Part shown: piece after piece, positions 17,554 to 26,600 of the stretch
How positions within the stretch are numbered: the first letter of the stretch is position 1
Layout of the letters: each line of letters opens with the position of its first letter
Assembly: GCA_964369955.1 (NCBI GenBank)
Contig: CAYJFQ010000007.1
Location: 14,276 to 78,275, forward strand
Source: CAYJFQ01 sp964369955
Lineage (GTDB): Bacteria > Bacillota_I > Bacilli_A > Erysipelotrichales > Erysipelotrichaceae
DNA: 64,000 nt
Direction of reading: 5' to 3'
Made by a program: the position numbers and the translations under genes
The notes under the pieces: generated by a model
The model's database searches: none
The model's input: only the letters and a program-made list of their open reading frames with translations
What the model was told of the DNA's origin: nothing

Positions 17554-18326
17554 TAATTAAGACCCCATTTTACTAATAAGTCCGCATATGTGTCAGTAGT
17601 TACAAATTGTTTAAGAGCTTCATCGATAACAGCTTGTAATTCAATATTTTCATTCGCAATGATGATGCTCATATTTTCATCTACTAATGCGGTTTCTAAG
17701 ATTTTAGCATCTGTATTTTCAGCCACATAACTGTTAGCAACGGCTAAGTCAACTACAAATCCATTGATAGCTCCCGTTTTAAATTGTGCATACAATTGAC
17801 CAGCATCAGTAAGGCTTACTGATTCAATACCATCTACATCAGAAGCAGCTGCTTCACCAGTTGATCCTGATTGAACACCTATTTTTAATCCATCTGCAAC
17901 CATTTCTTCAATATTTGTATAAGTTGAATCACTTGGAACTACAACTACTTGTTGGCTGAAAATATATGGAGAAGAGAAATATACATCTCTATCTGCATCA
18001 TAAGTGAATCCAGAAACACCTACATCGATTTGTTTAGCTTGTAGAGCACCAACAATCGTGTCAAAGCTCATTTGGTTGAATTGAACTGTTAAATTTAAGT
18101 CATTATTTTCGTTAATAATTTTAACAACTTCATTCATTAAATCAATGTCAAATCCTTCTAATTCACCATCTGTAGTTAAACTTTCAAATGGTGGATAGTC
18201 AGGACTTGTTCCAACAATTAACTTATCAGAAGTTAATAATTCTCCTGCCAACCCTTCTTTTACTTCGGTTGAAGTACAACCTGTTAATAATAATACTACT
18301 AATAATAAGCATAATAACTTTTTCAT
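17553..18326 (-). CDS. Polar amino-acid ABC transporter substrate-binding lipoprotein
   Basis: From the ATG at 18326 the product is about 257 residues: a lipoprotein signal with lipobox LLTGC, then a SBP_bac_3 domain with GTSPDYPPFES, GFDIDLMNEV and a C-terminal LVKWGLN. It should capture a polar amino acid outside the membrane. GAGGAAAG precedes this ATG. A second in-frame ATG at 18386 has an even better site (AAAGGGGTGAT) and would add 20 strongly basic residues before the signal. Either start, or both, may be used. The T-box specifier suggests the ligand is arginine or a related basic amino acid; that is inference. Confidence 0.9.
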   Translation of the reverse strand: MKKLLCLLLVVLLLTGCTSTEVKEGLAGELLTSDKLIVGTSPDYPPFESLTTDGELEGFDIDLMNEVVKIINENNDLNLTVQFNQMSFDTIVGALQAKQIDVGVSGFTYDADRDVYFSSPYIFSQQVVVVPSDSTYTNIEEMVADGLKIGVQSGSTGEAAASDVDGIESVSLTDAGQLYAQFKTGAINGFVVDLAVANSYVAENTDAKILETALVDENMSIIIANENIELQAVIDEALKQFVTTDTYADLLVKWGLN

Positions 18327-18402
18327 TTTATTCTTTCCTCTTTCTTTTCTTTTTAATTTAACTAAACTATATCGCCGACCAATCATAGCATCACCCCTTT
18401 AA

Positions 18403-18633
18403 TAAAAAAATCGCCTCTATAAATAACTAGAGACGGATTATCCGCGGTACCACACTAATTGTTAAGAATATTCTTAACCACCTTTGGAATAACGGTTCCA
18501 TTGCCGACCTGAGCTATTTATTCACTCAAGCATCTCCTAGATGCGCTTCAACTATTATTTGTTAATCAGGCTTCCACTCTACCCTAACTCGCTAGTAACT
18601 CCTAATAATTTACTCTTCTATTCAATGATTTAT
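18403..18633 (-). promoter_or_regulatory. T-box leader controlling the amino-acid ABC operon (probable Arg specifier)
   Basis: On the minus strand the leader contains the conserved T-box TGGTACCGCGG (about 18451-18441), followed by a terminator hairpin CGTCTCTA/TAGAGGCG (about 18435-18412) and seven T residues. Upstream, Stem I has an AGTA motif near 18612 and an opposing GAA (18549-18547), the two sides of a specifier loop. The triplet that follows can be read as CGC (18545-18543, Arg), with the usual purine after it, or one base earlier as GCG (Ala). Uncharged tRNA binding should stabilise the antiterminator and turn the operon on during amino-acid starvation. Confidence 0.88.
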
Positions 18634-18639
18634 GAGAGT

Positions 18640-18668
18640 ATTCTAATACACATACAAAGTGATGTCAA
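18640..18668 (-). promoter_or_regulatory. Sigma-A promoter of the T-box leader
   Basis: TTGACA (18668-18663) and TAGAAT (18645-18640) with a 17-bp spacer on the minus strand, giving a start near 18633 at the head of Stem I. Confidence 0.85.
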
Positions 18669-18819
18669 CAGTATTTTGTAATTATTTTCATAAAATGTAA
18701 AAAGTTGTAATACATTACTCGCAAAATTTAAATAACTAGATTTATTTTAAGATAGTTAAGAAGTTTTAAGAAAAGTTAAGATATGTTATCATTTGATTGT
18801 TATTAGAGAGAGGTATGTT

Positions 18820-19587
18820 ATGGCTAAATATAGTTGCGCAATATGTAATAGGGAATTAACTTTTTTCTCAGCTAAAACTTTGATAAGAGATGGTGCTATA
18901 TGTTTTGATTGCCAATATAAAGCCAATATTAATGATATCGATAATCCTATGGCTTACACTTCCCATATGATTAGAAATTTATATGAACATCGAGTTAAAT
19001 TTGTAGATAAGTTTCAAGAATCTAGATCTGTAGGTGGTAAGTTAATAGTAGATGATACTAATAAATTATTCAAAATAGGGGGAAATATATTTAAATTTGA
19101 GAATTTACTTGATTATAGACACAATATTGAAGTTAGTGAAAAAGTGAGCGGTGGTTTAACCGGAGCAATACTAGGAAGTTTATTTCTAGGTAAGTATGGG
19201 TCATTTGCCGGAGCAGCAATGGCTACTAAGATAAAAAATATTTGCTCTTCAATGATAATAGAAGTTATGCTTCAAGATTCACACATTAGAAGAACTTTTA
19301 TTGTTATCAATAATAGAGAAATCACATATGGTGGCTGGAGTTACAACAATTATATCGATGAAATGAAAAAATGTTATAACGAACTTGAGGCAATTTCAAG
19401 ATATAGTAGTTTATATCCTTCAAGTGAATCTATAACTAATTCTGTGGTTAATGTAACAACAACGTGGGAAGATGAAGTACAGAAATATAAAGATCTTCTC
19501 GATAGTAATTCTATTAGTCAAGAAGAATACGACGCGAGAAAAAAACAAATAATTAATTTCTATGCAAATAAAAAAATAAAAAAATAG
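18820..19587 (+). CDS. Hypothetical zinc-finger (DUF4428-like) protein with C-terminal SHOCT domain
   Basis: From the ATG at 18820 (behind AGAGAGG) the product is about 255 residues. The N-terminus has two CxxC pairs (YSCAICN and AICFDCQ), like DUF4428 zinc fingers. The middle has a Gly/Ala-rich hydrophobic stretch around GGLTGAILGSLFLG. The last 35 residues (WEDEVQKYKDLLDSN, then SQEEYDARKKQI) match the SHOCT pattern, a short oligomerisation helix pair. I cannot assign a function. Its initiation region is 150 bp from the divergent T-box promoter. Confidence 0.75.
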   Translation: MAKYSCAICNRELTFFSAKTLIRDGAICFDCQYKANINDIDNPMAYTSHMIRNLYEHRVKFVDKFQESRSVGGKLIVDDTNKLFKIGGNIFKFENLLDYRHNIEVSEKVSGGLTGAILGSLFLGKYGSFAGAAMATKIKNICSSMIIEVMLQDSHIRRTFIVINNREITYGGWSYNNYIDEMKKCYNELEAISRYSSLYPSSESITNSVVNVTTTWEDEVQKYKDLLDSNSISQEEYDARKKQIINFYANKKIKK

Positions 19588-19649
19588 CTATATACTACAT
19601 TATTAATAATGGTTGTAAACAACAATGCTTTATTAGGAAGGAGTTAGTT

Positions 19650-20273
19650 ATGTTATATACTAAAAATTTAAAGTTTCAGAATTTTATTACTTATCAAGAT
19701 TTAGTAGTAAAGGAAGGTTTTGTGAATTTTATTAACGGCCCTAGCGGCACTGGCAAAAGTACTCTTTTAAAATTATTTAATCGTACTGCAAACCCTAGCT
19801 GTGGAGAAATATATTATAAAGATCGATTAATAACTGACTATGAGACAATTAGTTTAAGAAAAGAGGTTAAGTTAATTTCTCAAACCTCATTTCTTTTTCC
19901 AGGTACTATACTTGAAAATTTTGAGATTTTTTATCGTTATTGTGAGTGTAAATTGAATCTAAACCCTGAAAGGTTGAAATACTTTCTAGAGCTAGCGGCT
20001 ATGAATTTAAAGTTAGAGAGTGATTGTGGGACTCTCTCAGGTGGTGAGAAACAAAGAGTTTACATTGCAATCTGTTTATCGATGGAATCAGAAGTGATTA
20101 TGTTAGATGAGCCTAGTTCCGCCTTAGATAAAAGGCTTGCTGATAGGTTGTTAAAGAATATTATAGGTTATGTAAAAGATAATGATAAAACTCTGATAGT
20201 GATAAGTCATGATGAGGAATTAGTCGCTAAATATTCTGAAAACTTGATAACTCTACAGGAGTTGAAAAGATGA
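19650..20273 (+). CDS. fetA: ABC transporter ATPase, FetA/YbbL-like
   Basis: The 207-residue ABC protein has Walker A GPSGTGKST, signature LSGGEKQRVYIA, Walker B VIMLDEPSSALDK and H-loop VISHDEE. It is short, as FetA proteins are. Its TGA stop overlaps the ATG of the FetB-like permease (ATGA). In E. coli FetAB exports iron and helps oxidative-stress resistance; the same role here is inferred. AAGGAG precedes the ATG. Confidence 0.82.
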   Translation: MLYTKNLKFQNFITYQDLVVKEGFVNFINGPSGTGKSTLLKLFNRTANPSCGEIYYKDRLITDYETISLRKEVKLISQTSFLFPGTILENFEIFYRYCECKLNLNPERLKYFLELAAMNLKLESDCGTLSGGEKQRVYIAICLSMESEVIMLDEPSSALDKRLADRLLKNIIGYVKDNDKTLIVISHDEELVAKYSENLITLQELKR

Positions 20274-21043
20274 ATATAGCCGCTGAAATAAGTTTAATTA
20301 ATTTTGGGTTGGTTTATTTACTATTAGTAATGGTTGGAATATTAATGAAGATCAGTAAGATTAATCAAACAAAATTGTTAATAATTGGTAGTTTAAGAAT
20401 GAGTATTCAATTAGTAATCGCTGGCTATGTACTGGTTTATTTATTAGGAAATCCATCTCCAATCTTAGTTATTAGTTATGTAATTTTAATGGTTTGTTTT
20501 GCAGTATATCGTGTGTTTTCAGTTAATAAAAATATTAACAAAAACTTTAAAATTATCACCGCTACTTCTATAGCTGTTTCTGGGTGTATAATTATTTTAT
20601 TCTTTGTGACAATAATTACAGAGCAAAATATTTTCAATCCTCAGTACACTATTCCAATCAGTGGAATGATACTGGGAAACGCAATGACTGGAGTTACCCT
20701 TGGAATTAAGACTTTTATTAATAAGATAAGCGATAACAAGCTACAAATAGAAGTTCTCTTAAATCAAGGAGCTACTCCGAAGAATATTTTAAAGCCGATG
20801 GTCAATTCTTCGATTGAGACCGCATTATTACCAACAATGAACGTAATGTTAGGTATGGGAATTGTCTCATTGCCTGGAATGATGACTGGTCAAATCCTAT
20901 CTGGTGAATCACCAACAACCGCAATTTTGTACCAAATTGCCATTACTATTTGCATTTCAACAGTTGTGTGTTTAGCCGTTTTCTTTACTTTAAACTTAGG
21001 GTATAAAACTCTTTACAATAAAGACAATCAATTTAAGCACTAA
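20270..21043 (+). CDS. fetB: FetB/YbbM-like (UPF0014) membrane protein
   Basis: The 257-residue protein has about seven membrane segments and the UPF0014 motifs SLRMSIQL, the block PISGMILGNAMTGVTLG, and SLPGMMTGQILSGESP. It is the membrane partner of the preceding ATPase and is translationally coupled to it. A convergent terminator follows directly. Confidence 0.88.
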   Translation: MNIAAEISLINFGLVYLLLVMVGILMKISKINQTKLLIIGSLRMSIQLVIAGYVLVYLLGNPSPILVISYVILMVCFAVYRVFSVNKNINKNFKIITATSIAVSGCIIILFFVTIITEQNIFNPQYTIPISGMILGNAMTGVTLGIKTFINKISDNKLQIEVLLNQGATPKNILKPMVNSSIETALLPTMNVMLGMGIVSLPGMMTGQILSGESPTTAILYQIAITICISTVVCLAVFFTLNLGYKTLYNKDNQFKH

Positions 21044-21070
21044 AAAAGGTGAATATTTTCACCTTTTTTT
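21042..21070. terminator. Bidirectional terminator between fetB and the ABC exporter operon
   Basis: AAAAAAGGTGAA/TTTCACCTTTTTT hairpin, with A-tract and T-tract arms so that both converging transcripts end with a U run. Confidence 0.88.
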
Positions 21071-21072
21071 CT

Positions 21073-22923
21073 TTATTGTTCAAACTGAGAATTATAAAGA
21101 TTATAATAGAAACCTTTTTCAGCTAATAGCTGTTGGTGATTTCCTTGTTCGATAATATTGCCTTTATCCATAACTAAAATAGTATCTGCATTTCTAATTG
21201 TTGATAGGCGATGTGCAATTACAAAGCTTGTACGATTAGCCATTAGATTATCCATAGCTGATTGAATTAAAGCTTCAGTTCTTGTGTCGACACTACTTGT
21301 AGCCTCGTCAAGAATTAGAATCTTAGGGTCAGCTATAAAAGCTCTAGCGATTGTTAGTAACTGTTTTTGTCCAGCTGAAACATTTGTCGCTTCTTCGTTT
21401 AAAACATAGTCATAATTGTTAGGGAGAGTTCTGATAAAGTTATCAATATGAGCTGCTTTTGCGGCCTCTTTAACTTGTTGGTCAGTCGCTTCTTGATTAC
21501 CATATTTTAGATTATCTTTGATTGAGCCATTGTATAACCAAGTGTCTTGAAGTACCATCCCAAATAATTCTCGAAGATCTTCACGGCGATAATCACGAAT
21601 ATCATGTCCTCCCACCATTATACTTCCACTGTTAACATCATAAAACCTCATTAGTAGTTTTACAATCGTTGTCTTACCAGCTCCTGTTGGACCTACTATT
21701 GCGATTTTTTGACCAGCTTTTATTTTAGATGAGAAGTTTTTAATGATCAATTCATTTTCTTCATATCCAAAACTTACATCTTTAAATTCCACTTCACCTG
21801 TAATTCCTTCAATTGAGGCTGGATTTTCAACATCTTTAATTTCTTCTGTTTCATCTAAGAACTCAAATATTCTTTCTGCGGCTGCAGCCATAGATTGTAA
21901 TTGGTTTGAAATCTGAGCTGTTTGTGTGATAGGTTGTTGGAATGAACGTACATATTGTATAAAGGCTTGAATCTCACCTACTGTGATTCTTCCAATAATT
22001 GCTAGCCAACCACCTAGTAGACAAACTACAACATAACCAATATTTCCGATAAATCCCATCAACGGCATCATTATACCTGAATAGAATTGACTCTTCCAAG
22101 CACTACTATACAGTTTTTCGTTATATTCATTAAATTTTCTAATTGATTCTTCTTCACCATTAAAAACTTTAACAATTGTATGACCACTGTATGCCTCTTC
22201 AACATGACCATTGATTTTACCTAGCATTTCTTGTTGTTGTTTGAATTGTTTTTGTGAACGTTTAACGATGAAAGAAATAGATATTAATGAGATAGGAACT
22301 ACTAATACAGTGACTACTGTCATTTCTAAACTGATTGTTAACATCATATAAGTAATCCCAATAAGTGTAACTACTGAAGTAATCATTTGTGTTAAGCTTT
22401 GGTTTAATGATTGAGTTAATGTATCGACATCATTAGTAATTCTACTTAAGATATCTCCTGTTGTAGTCTTATCGAAATATTTTAATGGTAATGTATGGAT
22501 CTTTTCAGAGATGTCTTTTCTTATTCGATATGCAAAGTTGTTGGCAATTTTTGTCATAATGAATCCTTGGATATATGAGAAAATTGCAGAAATAATATAT
22601 AGAACTAGTAGGAATAAAATTATATTACCGATAGCAGTAAAATCAATGCCTCCTGTTCCTTGCAGTTTTGCAATTATTCCATTATATAACTCAGTAGTCG
22701 CATTACCTAAAATCTTAGGACCCACAATTGAAAAAATAGTACTAGCGATCGCAAAGACAAATACTACAATAAACGCAAAATAATATTTAGAAAGACGGTT
22801 AACTAATTTTTTAAGGGTTCCCTTAAAATCTTTAGCCTTTTCTCCACCTCTCATCATTGTGCCCATCGGCCCTCCACCTGGACCTTTTTTTGATTGTGCT
22901 TGATTATTTTTTTCTTTAGACAT
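21073..22923 (-). CDS. Heterodimeric ABC exporter, subunit with consensus ATPase site
   Basis: The 616-residue half-transporter has a charged, Gly-rich N-terminal tail, six membrane segments (about 45-330) and a C-terminal ATPase with Walker A GPTGAGKTT, signature VSAGQKQLLTIARAF, Walker B ILILDEATSSVDT with catalytic Glu, and H-loop FVIAHRLSTI. The signature has Ala instead of the second Gly (SAGQ rather than SGGQ), common in one half of asymmetric exporters. It pairs with the gene upstream, which it overlaps by 8 bp. Probable multidrug or lipid export. Confidence 0.9.
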   Translation of the reverse strand: MSKEKNNQAQSKKGPGGGPMGTMMRGGEKAKDFKGTLKKLVNRLSKYYFAFIVVFVFAIASTIFSIVGPKILGNATTELYNGIIAKLQGTGGIDFTAIGNIILFLLVLYIISAIFSYIQGFIMTKIANNFAYRIRKDISEKIHTLPLKYFDKTTTGDILSRITNDVDTLTQSLNQSLTQMITSVVTLIGITYMMLTISLEMTVVTVLVVPISLISISFIVKRSQKQFKQQQEMLGKINGHVEEAYSGHTIVKVFNGEEESIRKFNEYNEKLYSSAWKSQFYSGIMMPLMGFIGNIGYVVVCLLGGWLAIIGRITVGEIQAFIQYVRSFQQPITQTAQISNQLQSMAAAAERIFEFLDETEEIKDVENPASIEGITGEVEFKDVSFGYEENELIIKNFSSKIKAGQKIAIVGPTGAGKTTIVKLLMRFYDVNSGSIMVGGHDIRDYRREDLRELFGMVLQDTWLYNGSIKDNLKYGNQEATDQQVKEAAKAAHIDNFIRTLPNNYDYVLNEEATNVSAGQKQLLTIARAFIADPKILILDEATSSVDTRTEALIQSAMDNLMANRTSFVIAHRLSTIRNADTILVMDKGNIIEQGNHQQLLAEKGFYYNLYNSQFEQ

Positions 22924-25105
22924 TTTCCAACTCCTTCTTGCTTAATTGTGAATAAGCAATTTCTTGATACACTTCACAAGAAGACATTAATTCTTTATGC
23001 GTGCCAATCCCCACCATCATTCCATCTTCTAATACAATGATTTGATCAGCATCCTTAATAGTACCAATTCTTTGAGCAACAATTATTAAACTCTTATCAC
23101 CTAATTCTTGTTTTAAAGCTCTTCTTAAGTTAGCATCTGTCTTAAAATCAAGTGCACTAAAACTATCATCAAAGATAAAGATATCTGGATTCTTAACTAA
23201 GGCACGAGCTATTGATAGTCTTTGTTTTTGGCCACCAGAAACATTTGTTCCACCTTGAGCAATAGGTTCATTGTATTGTTCAGGTTTTTCTGCCACCACA
23301 TTAGTTGCTTGTGCTATTTCTACTGCCCTTTCAACAGCTTCATAAGAAGCATCGAGTTTTCCATACTTAAGGTTGCTTTCGATTGTTCCGCTAAATAGAA
23401 TGCCTTTTTGAGGAACGTAGCCCAATTTATCTCTAAGCTCTTTTTGCTTTTGTTCCCTAACGTCAACTCCCCCAACATAGATATGGCCTTCTGTTACATC
23501 ATAAAGTCGTGGAATTAAACTAACAAGAGTGCTCTTTCCTGATCCAGTGCCACCAATGATGGCAGTGGTTTCACCTTTTTTAGCTATAAAGCTAATACTC
23601 TGTAGAGCATAATCATCACCTTCACCATATTTGAAAGAAACATTTCTAAATTCAACCTCTCCAACTTTTTCCTTATTTTCAGGTGTTGGATTAATTGGAT
23701 CAATGACTGTTAACGGAGTTTCTAACACTTCCATAATTCTACCTGCAGAAACAGAAGCTCTTGGCATCATAATAAATACTATTGTAATAAACAGGAATGA
23801 CATTATGATTGACATTGCATACTGCATAAATGCCATCATATCACCAACTTGAATACTTCCGATATCCACTTGATGACTACCAACCCAAACAATTAATAAA
23901 GTTATAGCACTCATGATGAAGTTCATTGTCGGCATCATTAACGCCATTGCCCGATTAGTAAATAACTGAACTTTAGTTAAATCTAAGTTAGCCTTATCAA
24001 AACGTTTTTTCTCATAATCTTCACTACCAAATGTACGTACTACCATTAATCCTGTTAAGCTTTCACGAGAAACTAAGTTTACTTTGTCGATTAATTTTTG
24101 AATAATTTTAAACTTAGGTAAAACCAAGACAAACATTGTGCCAATTAAACCAAGCACACAAGTTAAGCCCAATCCGATGATCCAAGTCATACTTGCGTCA
24201 GTATTAATTACATTTAATAGCGCACCAATACCTAAGATTGGTGCGTAGAAGATAAATCTACTACCCATAACAATTAACATTTGAATCTGTGTAATATCAT
24301 TACCACTTCTAGTAATTAAACTAGCGGTTGAGAACTTATTAAATTCTGTATTTGAGAAGTTCTCAACCTTCTCAAATAATTCACCCCTAACATCTTTAGA
24401 AATCTTAGCAGCTATTCTAGCGCCAATAAAACTAACCGCAATAGCGCAAGCCATACCGCCAAAAGCAACTAACAACATCAAAAATCCTGTTTTAAAGATA
24501 TAAGTATATTGAATGTTATCAGTATTAATTCCAAGCGCTTGATATTCATTTTTAATCATCACAGAACTAGCGCTAGTAATCATTTCTTCATCTAATTTAG
24601 TTAAATTAGAATTCAATTGTTCAAGCATCATTGCACTCGATTGAGGATCTGCATTCTCTAAGGTTTCAAAGAAATCAGTCCCTTCAGGTAAGTTAGGTAT
24701 ACCTTGAGTTTTAATCGACTCAACAACCATTAATTTTTTTCCAATAACTAGTCCTAAATCAGAATTTACATTATCAGGATCATTTAATAAATAAATGTCT
24801 TGATTTTCAAGTTCTGGGTACTTTTCTAGATATTCAGGATTTCCCTTTTGGATTAAAGAATAATTATCTTCAATCATTTTAATTTCATTTTCATTACTTA
24901 TTAACTTAATATCTTCAACTAACTCGGACCTTATCGCAATAGGTACTTCTTCAGTAATACCTGACATTTGGATCCCGTTATTTACGATGTCAGACATATA
25001 ATCAGGAAGTTTTAAGTCAAAATTAGCTTGTCCAAATAATAAGATAATAATTAAAAGAAAAGAAAACCAATAACGTTTACCAAATCTTCTTAATAGTTTA
25101 ATCAT
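22916..25105 (-). CDS. Heterodimeric ABC exporter, subunit with degenerate ATPase residues and large external loop
   Basis: The 729-residue half-transporter carries an insertion of about 150 residues (35-200) between membrane segments 1 and 2, which would lie outside the cell. The ATPase has Walker A GGTGSGKST and signature VSGGQKQRLSI, but Walker B is IFIFDDSFSALD with Asp in place of the catalytic Glu, and the H-loop His is Gln in IIVAQRIGTI. This is the degenerate-site half of a TM287/288- or BmrCD-like pair. It lies between marR and the partner gene, overlapping both by 8 bp. Confidence 0.9.
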   Translation of the reverse strand: MIKLLRRFGKRYWFSFLLIIILLFGQANFDLKLPDYMSDIVNNGIQMSGITEEVPIAIRSELVEDIKLISNENEIKMIEDNYSLIQKGNPEYLEKYPELENQDIYLLNDPDNVNSDLGLVIGKKLMVVESIKTQGIPNLPEGTDFFETLENADPQSSAMMLEQLNSNLTKLDEEMITSASSVMIKNEYQALGINTDNIQYTYIFKTGFLMLLVAFGGMACAIAVSFIGARIAAKISKDVRGELFEKVENFSNTEFNKFSTASLITRSGNDITQIQMLIVMGSRFIFYAPILGIGALLNVINTDASMTWIIGLGLTCVLGLIGTMFVLVLPKFKIIQKLIDKVNLVSRESLTGLMVVRTFGSEDYEKKRFDKANLDLTKVQLFTNRAMALMMPTMNFIMSAITLLIVWVGSHQVDIGSIQVGDMMAFMQYAMSIIMSFLFITIVFIMMPRASVSAGRIMEVLETPLTVIDPINPTPENKEKVGEVEFRNVSFKYGEGDDYALQSISFIAKKGETTAIIGGTGSGKSTLVSLIPRLYDVTEGHIYVGGVDVREQKQKELRDKLGYVPQKGILFSGTIESNLKYGKLDASYEAVERAVEIAQATNVVAEKPEQYNEPIAQGGTNVSGGQKQRLSIARALVKNPDIFIFDDSFSALDFKTDANLRRALKQELGDKSLIIVAQRIGTIKDADQIIVLEDGMMVGIGTHKELMSSCEVYQEIAYSQLSKKELENV

Positions 25106-25562
25106 TTAATTTCTCCTTCATTTCATCAATATATTTACGATATCCTAGTGAATCATTTAATTCTTGAAAGAAAGATAATAGTTCTTGAGATTTCTCAATC
25201 CCCAACTTATCAATCAACATCATGTAACGATCAATACCTCTTTCTTGTAGTGTTTCTATAACCTCATTGCCTTTTTTTGTTAACATAACCTCAACAACTC
25301 TGCGATCAGTTTTAGAGGTTTCTCGAGTTATTAGTTCTTTATTAAATAAACTATCGAGAGTTTGAGTAATTGTAGAGGGAGCTAATCCAACAATTTTACG
25401 AATTTGATTAACCTTTAAAACACCTTCTTCTTTTAGATTAAACAAGATAAACATTTGTAGTGGTCGTAATTTAATTCCTAAATGTTCTATTCTTTCAATC
25501 TTAGTTCCTGTATTAAAGATTGAAAATTCATTCATAATCTTTTTAGTTAGTTCTCTTTTCAT
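25098..25562 (-). CDS. MarR family transcriptional regulator
   Basis: The 154-residue protein has a winged-helix DNA-binding core (LKVNQIRKIVGLAPSTITQT, then LDSLFNKELITRET and TDRRVVEVMLTKKG) flanked by dimerisation helices, as in MarR. As first gene of an operon with a two-part ABC exporter it probably represses the operon until a substrate binds. AAGGAGA precedes the ATG; a possible operator lies just upstream. Confidence 0.9.
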   Translation of the reverse strand: MKRELTKKIMNEFSIFNTGTKIERIEHLGIKLRPLQMFILFNLKEEGVLKVNQIRKIVGLAPSTITQTLDSLFNKELITRETSKTDRRVVEVMLTKKGNEVIETLQERGIDRYMMLIDKLGIEKSQELLSFFQELNDSLGYRKYIDEMKEKLND

Positions 25563-25575
25563 AGATTCTCCTTAT

Positions 25576-25605
25576 TTCGTAATAATCAATATTTCATAAA
25601 ACGAA
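25576..25605. promoter_or_regulatory. Possible MarR operator upstream of the exporter operon
   Basis: An imperfect inverted repeat with outer arms TTCGT (25576-25580) and ACGAA (25601-25605) lies between the promoter region and the marR ribosome-binding site. Spacing and AT-rich arms are plausible for MarR autoregulation, but there is no independent support. Confidence 0.3.
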
Positions 25606-25653
25606 TTAATATTAACATAAAAATATCTTGATGTAAATAAACTGAAGATAAAC

Positions 25654-25682
25654 AAAAAAAGAGAATCTTTAGATTCTCTTTA
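25654..25682 (-). terminator. Intrinsic terminator after the 25.7-27.0 kb gene group
   Basis: AGAGAATCT/AGATTCTCT hairpin followed on the minus strand by seven T residues. It begins in the stop codon of the small lipoprotein gene. Confidence 0.88.
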
Positions 25683-25955
25683 CTCGCTAATTGACAGAAC
25701 ATTTATTTGCAGAGGGTAGCCTTCCCTCACTGTGCCATCATACTCTACCACAATGATATCTCCCACTTTATAGCTTTCTGAAATAATAATACTAACCCTG
25801 TCACCAGAGTTTAATATCTCACTACCTTCTAAAGGAATAATGATTGCACTTTTATCTTCGATAGATTCGATAGTGGCTGTAAAATAAAGGCTTTCTTCCT
25901 CTTTATTACATCCGAATATCAATAAAATACATAATATTAATAGTGTTCTCTTCAT
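25680..25955 (-). CDS. Small lipoprotein, DUF3221/YobA-like
   Basis: The 91-residue product has a lipoprotein signal with lipobox LIFGC (Cys16) and then a compact beta-rich domain. The C-terminal VGDIIVVEYDGTVREGYP resembles the end of DUF3221 (YobA-like) lipoproteins of Bacilli, an OB-fold-like domain of unknown role. Its start overlaps the acetyltransferase stop by 4 bp, so the two are co-translated. Confidence 0.65.
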   Translation of the reverse strand: MKRTLLILCILLIFGCNKEEESLYFTATIESIEDKSAIIIPLEGSEILNSGDRVSIIISESYKVGDIIVVEYDGTVREGYPLQINVLSISE

Positions 25956-26599
25956 AATTTGTTACCCAACAACTTAAGCAACTCTGTTTTAACTTCTTCA
26001 ATATTATTGTTAGTAAGAAGAGGGATAAGTTCATTTACTTCTTCAACAGATTTATCCCACCACTTAAATTCATCCAATAGCTTAATCAACTGGTCATCAA
26101 ATCTATTTCTAATTATCTTTGCAGGATTACCTGCCGCAATTGTGTAAGCAGGAATATCACTTGCGACCATCGAATTTGTGCCAATTATTGCACCATTGCC
26201 AATTTTAACTCCTGGCATTATCGTAGCATCTTGTCCGATCCAAACATCATTTCCAATGATAGTTTCACCTTTTAATGGAAATTTGGTTAATGGCGGAACC
26301 TTTTGTGTCCATCCTTCAAAAATATAAAATGGGAAGGTTGAAACACAATTCATTTGATGATTTGCGCCATTCATTATAAAATTAACCCCTGCAGCTATCT
26401 GACAATATTTACCAATAATTAATTTATCACCATAAAAATCATAATGATGAGTAACATGACTTTCAAAATCTATATCTGAAATATAAGTAAAATCTCCAAC
26501 GATGATATTTTTGTTGGTTATGGTTGGTTTGACATATGTTACATAGTCGATATCTTTAACAGGGTGTATAATATCGGAATTTGGTAATTTATCTTTCAT
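25952..26599 (-). CDS. Vat/CatB-type hexapeptide acetyltransferase
   Basis: The 215-residue protein is a left-handed beta-helix acyltransferase of the xenobiotic family. It shows KPTITNKNIIVGDFTYISD, the catalytic-His motif FIMNGANHQMN, IIGNDVWIGQDATIMPGVKIG and AGNPAKIIRNRF, in the same order as streptogramin A acetyltransferases (Vat) and CatB-type enzymes. It should transfer acetyl from acetyl-CoA to a hydroxyl group. Whether it gives antibiotic resistance or acts on a cell metabolite cannot be told from sequence. It is grouped with a small lipoprotein and a zinc-ribbon membrane protein. Confidence 0.85.
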   Translation of the reverse strand: MKDKLPNSDIIHPVKDIDYVTYVKPTITNKNIIVGDFTYISDIDFESHVTHHYDFYGDKLIIGKYCQIAAGVNFIMNGANHQMNCVSTFPFYIFEGWTQKVPPLTKFPLKGETIIGNDVWIGQDATIMPGVKIGNGAIIGTNSMVASDIPAYTIAAGNPAKIIRNRFDDQLIKLLDEFKWWDKSVEEVNELIPLLTNNNIEEVKTELLKLLGNKL

Positions 26600-26600
26600 A

